A stretch of DNA of 64,000 nt, from positions 1,533,501 to 1,597,500 of the forward strand of contig NC_061870.1 in NCBI RefSeq assembly GCF_907164915.1. The letters are read 5' to 3'. This document shows, one piece after another, positions 9,938 to 20,498 of this stretch. Below the pieces are notes generated by a model. The model was not told where the DNA came from and ran no database searches. It was given only the letters and a program-made list of their open reading frames with translations. The DNA comes from Impatiens glandulifera. Taxonomy: Eukaryota; Streptophyta; Magnoliopsida; Ericales; Balsaminaceae. Numbering within the stretch: position 1 is the first letter of the stretch; each line of letters starts with the position of its first letter. The position numbers were made by a program, and so were the translations under genes.

Positions 9938-11224
9938 TGTTAGGATCGGGGACGCCCTTGGAGGACCGGGGGTGTTTTCCGGTTTTAGTAAGGGTGGCCG
10001 CTTACAACACACACACTTTTTGGTGATAGTCCGGTTAGAGACTAAAACCGCTCTTAATACTACACAGATTGTCACAGACTCTTGAACCGAGTTCAAGTGC
10101 GGAAATGTCCGTTTCAATCTGAAGCAACGAATACGATTCGGATGAAGTTTATGAGGAGTCGGTTTAAGGATATGAGTGACCGGTTTAAGGCGTATGATTA
10201 GTTTGAGGTTAGGTAAAGTAAATAAAAGCAAAGGAAAGAACACGAGACAAGGATTTGTTTATGGATGTTCAGAGCAAACCCTCCTACGTCACCCGTTCTT
10301 CTCAGGTTATGAGAAGGATCTCCACTAACTCTTTAGAGTTACAACAATACTGCCGGTCGAGCCCAACTTCGCTACTCGCCGGTTACACCAAACTCACTCT
10401 TTGATGTAATACAACAACTCAACACAACAACACACAAAAAAGCTTGCGGTTGCTTTTACTTCAAACCGAAGTCTAACAACCGGAACGGTATATATATTTC
10501 CAACCGAATGGATTTTGCTCAATTTCCCTGAAACAGCAAAACTTTAAATATTATTTGTGGATGTTCGGAGCAAACCCTCCTACGTCACCCGTTCTTCTCA
10601 GGTTATGAGAAGGATCTCCACTAACTCTTTAGAGTTACAACAATACTGCCGGTCGAGCCCAACTTCGCTACTCGCCGGTTACACCAAACTCACTCTTTGA
10701 TGTAATACAACAACTCAACACAACAACACACAAAAAAGCTTGCGGTTGCTTTTACTTCAAACCGAAGTCTAACAACCGGAACGGTATATATATTTCCAAC
10801 CGAATGGATTTTGCTCAATTTCCCTGAAACAGCAAAACTTTAAATATTATTTGGAGCCAGTGGGATTTGATCCCTGGTCACCTGTGTGACAGGCAGAGGC
10901 ATTTACCACTACGCTACAACAGCTTCTTGTTATATTTAAACCAGTTAATATATTTGATATAACTTAGCGGTTTAACATATATTTTTCATAAGTTATAACA
11001 ATTATTTTCTAACCGGTTTAAAATTAATCTACTTAATTTTTCTATCAATTTCTCCCTTTTTGATTATTTAGAATAAATATTCAAAACTTGTAATGTGTGG
11101 CCGGTTTAAAATTAATCTACTTAATTTTTCTATCAATTTCTCCCTTTTTGATTATTTAGAATAAATATTCAAAACTTGTAATGTGTGGCCGGTTTTAAAA
11201 TTAATCTACTTAATTTTTCTATCA
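9938..11224 (-). repeat. 5' LTR of the nested element, promoter-deleted, with internal duplication
   Basis: It is 1287 bp. Compared with the 3' LTR it lacks about 750 bp (equivalent to 6922-7670, including the TATA box) at a junction AAAAGCTT|GCGGTTGC, and it carries a tandem duplication of about 297 bp (about 10260-10557 and 10559-10852). It includes a second tRNA-Asp-like segment (10853-10924) and three PPT/edge units. Confidence 0.85.
10853..10924 (-). other. tRNA-Asp-like sequence, second copy
   Basis: Nearly identical to 7787-7858 (CCTGTCACACAGG anticodon arm, GGGATCAAATCCC T arm), as expected from the two LTRs of one element. The final bases differ (GGAGCC instead of GCAGCC on the plus strand). 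Confidence 0.65.
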
Positions 11225-11229
11225 GTGTA

Positions 11230-11900
11230 GTCTAACAAATATATAGTTAGACGTGCACTCTAACATATACGTAGTTATACGTACAGTCTAACAGACCTAG
11301 TTAGACGTGTAGTCTAACAGACGTAGTTAGACATGTAGTCTAACAGATACGTAGTTAGACGTGTAGTCTAATAGAGACGTAGTTAGACGTGAAATCTAAT
11401 AGACATAGATAGACGTGCAGTCTAACAGACGTAGTTAGACATGCAGTCTAACAGATACGTAGTTAGACGTTTAGTCTAACAGACGCAGTTAGACGTGCCG
11501 TCTAACAGATGAAAGTTAGACGCAAGGAGTCTAACTCCTTCAGACTAGTCTGAAGGGACACATAGTTAGACTTATTGTCTAACAGATGAAAGTTAGACGC
11601 GGGGAGTCTAACTCCTTCAAACTAGTCTGAAGGGACACGTAGTTAGACGTGCCATCTAACAGATGAAAATTAGACGTAGGGAGTTTAACTCATTCAGACT
11701 AGTCTGAATGGACACGTAGTTAGACGTGCCGTCTAACAGATGAAAGTTAGATGCATGGAGTCTAACTCCTTCAGAATAGTTTGAAGGGACACGTGGTTAG
11801 ACGTGCCGTCTAACTCTATTAGACTTGTTGGTCTAATGGATCATGATATTAGACGGGCGAGTCTAACTTCATTAGACTTGGCAGTTTAATGGAGCACGTC
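11230..11900. repeat. Hairpin array in LTR of element C, right part
   Basis: Short units with GTTAGAC / GTCTAAC arms continue from the left part to about 11510. Then four longer units (about 75-80 bp) add GGAGTCTAACTCC and the perfect 20-bp palindrome CCTTCAGACTAGTCTGAAGG (11537-11556). Nearly every unit can fold on itself. Confidence 0.85.
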
Positions 11901-12652
11901 TAATGCCTCGCTTCAGTAGTTGTTTGAAGTTAGCATCTATTTACCCACGATCAACTAGCTGTACGCTACTCCTACTCTACTAATCCGTGCATATCAGTAC
12001 GATAGCCAGTTGCATCCAATGAATTAATGCCACGTAAGCAAATATTCTTCCCACTACTTATTTCTTGCAAGACAATTCTAGAAGAATATTCGGCGCACTA
12101 CCAGATTGGTACGGCCACGATCTTTGTGCACAGTGTCTGTTGTACCTGTGTACTATGGAGACTGTCCAATGGGTGCTTGTTACGTGTCAATGCAGAAGAT
12201 TCGACCGTTGGTACCTATTCTCTATTTAAAGATCGTCAAGGACAACGGACGAGCTGCCGGACTTACAATCAATCTTTCGAATTGCTCACTTATTTACATA
12301 CTAAGTTTGTACATCAAGAGAGAGAGAGAATCAAAACTCTGTCTAGCTGAGTTATATTCTTAAACCTTTTGTAAGTTGAACAGAGTTTATTCTGTTCAAC
12401 AGTTAGTTAGCACTGAAACTGTATTTGATTCTAAGAAAAGTATAGTGAATCCTTCCGGTGGTTGGAAGAAAGGGTGACGTAGGAGATTTTTGCTCCGAAC
12501 ATACATAAACAACTCTTTGTGTCTTTTACATTCTATCCTTCATTCTTTCATTTGTTCTTAGCTTCAAACCCAAGCAAACGTTTCCACATTTGAATCGCTT
12601 CAAGAGTTTGTAAAGGTTTGTGAAGAATAGAAAGTGATATTAATCCCTAACA
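11230..12652 (+). repeat. LTR of element C, second part
   Basis: It resumes the LTR cut at 6396 and ends CCCTAACA at 12652, matching the TGTTGGG start at 6042; rejoined it would be about 1.78 kb. It contains the hairpin array to about 11900, a TATA-like TATTTAAAG near 12220, a purine-rich GAGAGAGAGA tract near 12320, and the block GGTGACGTAGGAG (12473-12485) shared with families A and B. Confidence 0.82.
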
Positions 12653-15600
12653 TGATTTCTATCAAAACGTTTTCTAGAAGTTGTCATTAATAGTCAGACT
12701 CTTGTCTCTATTGGTGCCACCAATCCTTTCAGACTCCGACTGAGACTCCTCCATATAAACAGGCTCGGGATGAGAAGCCTAAGACTGAACAGCCCCCGAA
12801 TGACCAATATGAGAAGCCTAAGACTGAGCATCCTCTAAATGACAAAAATGAGAAACCTAAGACTAAGTAGCCTCTAAATGACCAAAATGTGATGCCTCAG
12901 ACTGAGCAGCCTCGGAATGAGCATTCTATGAGTGACTATAAATCCAATCTTGCCAATTGTTTGAGGAGGGTTGATGCCACTATAGAATAATTGACACGAG
13001 GTGTTAAATATCTAAATGAGATGCACCACATTAATGCAATTAAACTTGTCCAATCTGCTTTTGAGAATTTTTCCACGGTCATAAACTGTTAGGATCTAGA
13101 TCGTCGATAGTGGACCGGGGTCCGGCTAAAGGATAATCTCTAACTACACTCAACGGTTGGCGCTAATTCGGTTAAGAATTAACACCGGTTTCAATACTAC
13201 ACAAGTTATCACAAACCCTTGAACTGAGTTCAAGTGCGGAAGTGGTTTGTTTCAGATTGAGGCAACACACACAGGATGGATAGAGATGAGATTTGGAGAA
13301 AGTCGGTTTGAAGATTAGTGAGGCGGTTAGAATGATATGAGTCGGCTAGGATATAAAACCGGTAGGAGATAAAGTGCGAGACAAGTTTTATGGATGTTTG
13401 GAGATAAAACTCCTACGTCACCCCTTCTTCTCAAACACAATACACGATCGAGTCTTATTTACTGCTCGATAATCATTCTTACAATTCTCACAGAAACTGT
13501 AATACACTTCACAAATACACACTTAAGTTTTGAATCTTTTAGAGATATAAGGGATTTTGATTACTTTTTCTACGTGTGTTTTGTATGTCTTTTCAATTGT
13601 TGTATGTTCTTGCTTCTTCAGCTTCTCCTTTTATAAGTGAAATATGCCAATGGTCACATTTCTTCAACGGATACCTTTAGGGCAATCCTTGAATCTGATT
13701 GGTTGAGCAGAGGATCAGCATAGCATTAAATGCGTTTAAGGCATGAATCAGACCGACTTCATTTGTCTTTGCTTTATTATAGCAACTGTCGGTTGGACAG
13801 CTGCCTGCACCTGGGAAGTTGCTCCTTTGACTTATACCAAAATGGTAACTTTTCTTCAGGCAATCTTCTGCAGCCTGTAGCTTATCATCAGACTTGTATG
13901 GATATGGCAATGTTACAGTCTGATCCTTTGATGTAATCTTCTACATATACTCAAAGTATTTTTGTTTGCACCAATTTGTACACTGTTCTTAATTTGATAT
14001 CCTTGACTTCTTCTCTAAATAGTCTTCTCGTTGGATTTGGATTGTATACTTCACTTCAACTAATTATGTTTACAGGATGTTCAGTTCCACCGGATAGCTT
14101 CAGGTTTTGCTTCTTCTAGCCAGCTTGATTTCTTGACCGGTTGGAATTCTTGACCGTTCCTGCACAATAAGTTTGTTTTGTTAAGTTCTTATTGACCGGT
14201 CAATTTTATCTAACATAAACTATCATTCATTCCTTAGGGAAGGCTTATCAAGAAGCTTATACCAGAATAAACATCATCAACCAAGAGAAAAACAACATCC
14301 TCCCACAACCGAAGCCAACGAAAACATAATTCCTTCCATAACCGAAGCCAACAAGAACATCATTCCTCCCACAACCAAAGCCAACAAGAACATAATTCCT
14401 CCCACAACAGAAGCCAACAAGAATAAAATTTCTCCTATAATTTTTTTTTCAAGAAGTACCTCCTAGACCATAAGAGCCCATAAAATTTGCGCACAAAATA
14501 CCCCAAAAAATTTGAAAAATGATTTGTTAATCGATGCAATAACTACCGAAACTAACAACAACTTTCCTCCCATGTCGGTAGTAAAAACCGAAGAACAATG
14601 CCTTTCTATTCTACCACCACCACTTAAACCTACACTACCTTATCTACCATATAATGATGAACGAAAAATGAACGAATGGCTTGGCAGCTTAAAAATTCCC
14701 CTAAAATTGAAAACCCCCTATTACGATAAATTTTTTATGGATGTCGATGAATTGTCAACCAATTTGAAGTTAATTCTAGGGTTAGTATTTGATAAAGGAC
14801 AAAAACCATGGTAATGTTTCCTCTACATTCTAATTTATACTAAAAAAATGTACGTTCTACCTCATTCTGAAAGATGATTTGTTGTCTTATGAAGTGGCAT
14901 ATTATTTTATAGTGATAAACTCAGCCTCCTCCCGATGAACACAGACATGCTTAACTTGGTTGTTGATTAGTGGGTAGACAGTTTGGTTATTGATGTTTGG
15001 TCGTATATGTTGAACGTACTTTCTAGAAGAAATTCAAAATCTCCACTCAAAAAGATTTACTTCACAACTGTGACTACTGTAAGCTATACTAACACTATTA
15101 TTTATCAATTATCTTATTAGTTTTATAATACAAAATCTGTTTGAAACAGTCTTATGCTCAATATTGGATTGATTCGAAAGAAAAATTCGATTCGAGGCTC
15201 TATTTAGAAACGAAGAATTTTGAAATTTCGAAAGTAGACCTCATCAATGCTTACCTTGTAAGTAAATTTATCGTTGTGAATGATTCACATTTTTTGAAAG
15301 CGGACATCATGTAATATCATGTACACCTTTATGCAATCTTATCTTTTTTGGCATATTTTTTTCCAGCAATTCATGAAGGTCATTTTACGTGGTTTGCTAT
15401 AAATTCAAAGAAAAGGAAATTCAAGTAATTGATAATAAGGAGGTTAAAAAAACAACCTTCGAAAAAATATATTAGAGGGTCCTAAATTTGGTAATACACT
15501 AATCTTCTCTTTTCTCTTTTTATTTGCAAATATTTTTTTGTTATTTGACATAACATCATGTTGTTCATTCTATACTAGGAGGAGTTCTTTAAACAATATC

Positions 15601-15750
15601 CAAACGACATACACCCCCATCTTGATTCTAAGGTCTCCAAATTGGGAATGAAATGTTTAAAATTTTCATGGCAGGATACCCAGAATTTTAATGATTGCGG
15701 GGTTTACTGCATGAGACACATGGAGTTGGAGATGTGGCCTTAACATAAAA
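12653..15750 (+). pseudogene. Ulp1-type cysteine protease gene of a MULE, decayed
   Basis: Coding pieces on one strand look like exons of a Ulp1-like (C48) SUMO protease gene of the sort carried by Kaonashi-type Mutator elements. The 5' pieces (12653-13081, continuing at 14221-14440) encode degenerate repeats EKPKTEQPxND and NKNIIPPTTEA. A piece at 14512-14814 ends at a possible splice donor. Further pieces lie near 14925-15076, 15149-15258 and 15366-15480. The protease core is visible as the His motif HFTWFAINSKK, an Asp a few residues on (one base lost nearby) and the Cys motif NDCGVYCMRHME (about 15685-15730). Stops, frameshifts and a solo LTR inside one exon make it non-functional. Its 5' end is cut by the LTR ending at 12652. 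Confidence 0.72.
13087..14215 (-). mobile_element. Solo LTR, family-B-like
   Basis: The 1129-bp LTR starts TGTTAGGATCTAGATC and ends TTTTATCTAACA on the plus strand, with the perfect 5-bp target duplication TAAAC (13082-13086 and 14216-14220). It contains the hairpin CTTGAACTGAGTTCAAG (13218-13234) and, on the minus strand, a TATA box at 13629-13635. It splits an exon of the Ulp1-like gene. A single LTR with an intact duplication points to LTR-LTR recombination that removed the internal part. Confidence 0.9.
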
Positions 15751-16485
15751 AATAGTTCTCAAACAAATAAAGACATTAAGGAGGGTTTATATTTGGGGTA
15801 TCATCGAGTCAGATCTAAATAGTTGAAGGATCAATGTGATGCAGCACTGCATGAAATGGATCAATCGATCAATTTAAACATGTATACAGATTGTGAAATT
15901 GAAAATTTTAAAAATATTTAGTTGACAAATTGACATTATAAATCGTATTTCATATTTATATCTCCTTTTATTATCATGTAAAACTACAACTTATTGTAAA
16001 TGGGGTTTCAAATCAAATTTATATACAAATATATTTCAGTTTTCACATGAAACTGAAAGTTGAGAGTTGAGATGACAAAAGAACTGTGAATGGAGTATCG
16101 GAGTCCATGCTCAAACTTTCGTCCCATTGTTGTGGAGTTGAGAATTGAGTAGTTTTTGTTGTTGGCATTGAATTTTAAGGCTGGAACGATGTAACCATTT
16201 AAGAGTTCTTAGTAAATGAAGAATAACATAATTATTAAGGTAGTTAAGAGAGCAATGACATCGAATTTAGTGGTGATTCGTTTGTTTTTCTTGTTGATTT
16301 TCTTTTATTTGAATTCTTCTCTAATACACGTTTAATTATCTTACTAGACTTTGTTTTATTCTTAGTTTCATTCCTTTCGCTCGAACAGAGGCACCCTCAA
16401 TAGAACCTGATACAACTGGTGGTGTTTACGTATTTATATCTTATTGTAACATTTTATCCACAAACTTACATTGTCTAAGCATAAT
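15751..16485. other. Region between convergent MULE genes
   Basis: AT-rich DNA between the end of the Ulp1-like remnant and the end of the transposase remnant. It probably holds 3' untranslated remains of both. No gene, RNA or clear repeat is seen. Confidence 0.5.
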
Positions 16486-18380
16486 TTATTTCAAATACCT
16501 ATATGTGTCATCTCTTTCTACTGCCTTTATAAATAAATGCATGGACAAGAAACACAAATCTTTGTATCTTATATTTTGAAGCTCACTTGGATCAACATTA
16601 TTGTTGTCCACTAGTGGATCTATTCCAAAATATCCAACTTTTGTTGTTCTAGTCCACCTCTTTAATATCATCACAGGAGGAATCTTTAACACGTCAATCG
16701 TCGTGAAAATCTTGAGAATATGAGCACACAAAATCCCTCCAAAATCAAATTGACGATAGCTACACTCAATATTATCACCATCCTTATGAATTGTAATTGT
16801 ATTAGGGTATCTCCTATTGTGTGGAGTTACTTTATATTTTGTGTGTGTATCAACATACTCAAACATTTCTACACTGTAATCATGCGACATAAACCATTGA
16901 TGTTCAAAGAACTTAAATAGTGTAAACCCTACTTGCATCATTTAAGATCATAACGGGGTAGGACAAACATGGTTTTCTAGTAATTAATTTGAAATCAGCA
17001 TTTAACACATAATATCTACGTTCGTCGATTAGTCTTTCGAAGTATTTGAAAAATTCCAAGAACTTGTGTTTGTAGGATACATACCTTTTCAACACAATAT
17101 TCATGCTCTCACTTCTTTTTGTTGTAGTCATATGAGCATAAAACATATATCGTTCATACGCTAAAGCCCATTTTCGCCTAATGCAAAACATACGCTTCAA
17201 CTATCTTCAAGCCCATAGTTTGTTAACATTTGATTCTAGGCTTCAAGAAACTCTCCCTCTTCATCAAAATCATATATACATGAAAAAATCCTTCAAAAAT
17301 TCTCTGAAATGATGAAACACAGAGCTTAAATGTATGGCTCCATTTTGAAAAATGTGCCAAATATAGAGACGATGATTTGTTTCAGGCCATGTAGATGCTA
17401 AGACCTTAGACATTGACGCGTCTTGATTTATAAGAATGGTTTCGGTTTTTTCCCACGCATAGCTGTGGTGAAAGTCTTAAACAACCATTAAAAAGTCATA
17501 GCAGTTTCATCGTATAATAGAGTTGTACAAAAAATAATAGTTTGTTTGTGATGATTCACACATACAAAAAGCGCAATTGGACGACCTTCCTTATTCTTCT
17601 TGTAGGTCGTGTCGAAACTAACATCATCTCCGATGTATGAAAAATCAGATCGCATATTGTAATCACACCAAAAAATATTCGTTATAAAATCTTCTACATC
17701 AAGTTGAAAAGCATTATAAAAATCTGGATCGTCAGATTGCTTTCTCTACAAATACTCTAATACGCCCCATGTATCCCCAAAATTATAGTCTCTGGTTCTT
17801 TTCGATCACAAGTAATTTTTGTAATCATTAGGAAGAAAACCTAAATTGTCCCTGCCACCGAATTGTTTGGTCATAAGAGCATGCGATGCCTTTGGAGAGA
17901 TTCCCACATCAGATGTCATCTCAATTTGTAAGCTTGTAGTTGCATAAATATTCATATGGCATCTATAGAGGTGATTTTTCTTTGGACTTGCAAGAGGATG
18001 AAAATTCTCAATCATAAAAGTGACCACTTGAAACATTCCATTTGTTGCCCTTTTTATCCTCAATTTTGCTTCACAACCGAATCTCGTTTTAGAATGGCTG
18101 TGTTTCACATAAACATCTCGTTTGTCTTTTCTTTGTTGACCTTGTGCACTATAACAAAAACTCTGTCTAGTAATAAACCATCTTTATCATCATGTTTTGA
18201 ACTGCGCCTTATACGGAATCCTCTTATTTTAGCGTATGCTAAATAGAATTCATAGGCATCTTCTTCACTCTCAAATTCCCTACCTAGATGTGGAATAAAT
18301 TCTAATGGAATGTCCTCCAATGGTTGACTGTTTTGATCGAAATTTAATTGACGCCGACAACTCGCAGATTTGCTGGTCAA
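16486..18380 (-). pseudogene. FAR1/mudrA-type MULE transposase, decayed
   Basis: Minus-strand pieces follow the order of a FAR1/FHY3-MULE protein. The FAR1 DNA-binding region is at 18380-18105 (FESEEDAYEFYLAYAK, GFRIRRSSKHDDKDG) and continues at 18108-17806 (TRFGCEAKLRI, KNHLYRCH). The MULE transposase core is at about 17750-17230 (DDVSFDTTYKKNKEGRP, VNHHKQTI, a degraded second Asp, FMYIYDFDEEGEF). The downstream part is at 17200-16913. A SWIM zinc finger follows at 16941-16486 (CSYRQFDFGGILCAH, where the second Cys of the usual CxC is Tyr). Frames change at least four times, so it is non-functional. The convergent Ulp1-like gene supports a Kaonashi-type MULE rather than a host FAR1 gene. Confidence 0.8.
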
Positions 18381-19142
18381 TTATAGATCATGGAATAAAT
18401 AAATATTGATCTACACATCATTAAAAAAGAAAAATATGCTTGTAAAATGAAGCAAATGAAGGTTGTGCAAGTCATGAAGATCAAATGCAGATTATCTTAT
18501 TATTGATCAATACAAGTGAAGAACATGTATTGTTACTTCACTAGTATATACAACACAATAGAAGTGAAGAGTGCTTCACTTCACTATAAATAGAAACCAC
18601 TTAGAGTATTCTACAAACACATAAGTATACCTCAAATCATCATTATCGTTGATGTTGATTCTTCCTGAAAATTAACAATAACAGAACATTTCTAGTCAAG
18701 TAGTCAAAAAACAAACAAAACATAACAGAACTTGAACTTCAAGATGACATAAGTTTTGAAAAATGTACCGTTATAAGTTCCGGAGAATCCTGAAGGAAAA
18801 AATGGATTTCTGTTTGTCGCGATGAATCGTGAAATATTTATTTTCCTGCGAAGATAAGTCAAGCTCTGCTTCACCGGAAAAATTGGTAAATAGAGAGAGA
18901 GATTATATCGTACAACAACTCTGCTTCACCGGAAAAATTGGTAAATAGAGAGAGAGAGATTATATCGTACAACAACTAGCATGGATGCATGACATTGATA
19001 ATGATGATGAAGATAGATGAGGTGAGGTGACTTAACATAAATTATTTTTATTATAATTAAATTAATAACATAATTAAAAATTACTATTAATGTAAAGCGC
19101 TTTATAGTGAAGACTTCCTCATCAGTGTATATACATGTAAAG
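18381..19142. repeat. Upstream region of the MULE transposase with GTGAAG repeats
   Basis: No gene is seen. Motifs of the type AGTGAAGxxxxxTTCACT occur at about 18515-18585 and 19105-19130 and resemble those at 37178-37330 and 40395-40770. A 55-bp unit containing CTCTGCTTCACCGGAAAAAT is tandemly duplicated at about 18872-18980. This may be the terminal region of the MULE. Confidence 0.5.
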
Positions 19143-19147
19143 AGTTT

Positions 19148-20453
19148 TGATAAGAAAAATTAAGTAAGTTAATTTTCAAACCGGCCATACATTACAAGTT
19201 TTGAATATTTATTCTAAATAATCAAAAAGGGAGAAATTGATAAGAAAAATTAAGTTAAGTTAATTTTTGGAACCGGCTAGAAAAACTAAACAATTGTTAA
19301 CTTCTATGTGCAGGAGCAGACCAAATCGTGTAAACCGGCTGGAGCCTCATAAACCGGTTGCTGAAATACTTCAAAGAAAATCAGTTCTAAGTGATCAAGT
19401 CAAGATCAGAGGAACCGATTTTTACCATCTCAAGTGACCGGCCAGCAAAGACAAAGTTCACTTGCCAGCTGGACTATATTATGTAAGAGACAAAACCGGC
19501 CACTTCAATCTGCAGAGATGACGTATGATGACGAAATAGACGTGTCTCGAAGAGATAAAAGAAGATCAGATCCGATCGGAAGCATGCGAGGAAAGCAATG
19601 ATGATTTACTGATCCGATGTTGACAACCTGAAGGTGCATGCCCGACACGTATCCGAATCTGCAAACCGGCAACGTCACATTTTCCTGAGGAATCCTTGCA
19701 TGCTTGCCAAGTGTTGAGGAAGGTGAAACGTGCAAGTAACCTTCCTGCACCGGCGTGATGCTGATCAACCAATTCCACGGTGAGAGAAGAATGTGACCGT
19801 TGGGATCTCATCTACTATAAAAGGAAGACGAAGCGACCTCATTAATGACAGATACAGCAGCAAGCATCTGAGAAAAACAAACTTATACGAAATCTTAGAG
19901 AGATAAACTCTTACGATCCAAAACCGGTGTGTTATAAACTGGAAACTTTGTGTGTGTATTTGTGTTGTGTCATTGTATTACATCAAGAGTAAGTTGGTGT
20001 AACCGGCGAGTAGCGAGTTGGGCTCGACCGACATTGTAATTATTGTAACTTTGAAAATTAGTGGTGATCCTTCTCATAACCTGAGAAGAAGGGGTGACGT
20101 AGGAGGATTTGCTCCGAAAATACATAAAAAATCTTGTCTCGTGTCATTTCCTTCATTTTGTTGCTTACTCTCTTAACCTAACCAAAATCAATCTTACTCC
20201 GTAAACCGGTCCACTCATATCTCTAAAACAAACTCCTTCTAAAACATCATCTAAGTCGCATACGTTGCTTCAGGCTGAAACAGACATTTCCGCCCTTGAA
20301 CCCGGTTCAAGAGTCTGTGACAGTTTGTGTAGTGCTGAGAACGGTTATAGTCTCTAACCGGACTATCACCAAAGTGTTGTGTGTGTTGTAAGCGGCCACC
20401 CTTCCTGAAACCGGAAACACCCCGGTCCTCCAAGGGCGTCCCCGATCCTAACA
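19148..20453 (+). repeat. LTR1 (5' LTR), family A
   Basis: It is 1306 bp, starts TGATAAG, ends CTAACA, and is preceded by AGTTT. The first ~90 bp form a PPT-containing unit repeated in tandem (second TGATAAG at 19238). TGACGTATGATGACG lies near 19518, a TATA box at 19816-19822, and the U5 hairpin CTTGAACCCGGTTCAAG at 20295-20311. Confidence 0.9.
19816..19822 (+). promoter_or_regulatory. LTR1 TATA box
   Basis: TATAAAA in the context TCTACTATAAAAGGAAG, matching 32574-32580 in LTR2 and 36535-36541 in LTR3. Transcription would start in the following ~30 bp. Confidence 0.6.
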
Positions 20454-20455
20454 AG

Positions 20456-20467
20456 TGGTATCAGAGC
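20456..20467 (+). other. Primer binding site (tRNA-iMet)
   Basis: TGGTATCAGAGC two bases after the LTR end, complementary to initiator tRNA-Met. Confidence 0.92.
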
Positions 20468-20498
20468 GAGGTTCTTAGCACTCAAGCAACCAAAGAAG

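Larger units (their letters stand above)
6397..11224 (-). mobile_element. Non-autonomous family-A Sirevirus-like element, nested
   Basis: The element is 4.8 kb with target duplication GTGTA (6392-6396 and 11225-11229). On the minus strand it runs: 5' LTR 9938-11224, primer site 9924-9935, internally deleted gag 8621-9889, the last residues of pol (8518-8640), a 30-bp minisatellite (8216-8456) and a 3' LTR 6397-8158. Nearly all of pol and all post-pol ORFs are missing, so it would depend on a relative such as the element at 19148-37172, whose LTR ends and gag it resembles. The insertion point lies inside the LTR of element C. Confidence 0.9.

Noticed and set aside
12027..12363. Open frames of 85-107 codons in the LTR of element C
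   Set aside because: They lie in LTR sequence between promoter-like motifs, overlap each other and have no recognised similarity.
16720..16920. Plus-strand frame of 66 codons
   Set aside because: Shadow of the SWIM-finger part of the minus-strand transposase remnant.
19505..19811. Minus-strand frames of 81-87 codons repeated at 36224-36530
   Set aside because: They occur in both LTRs simply because the LTRs are copies; no coding homology.
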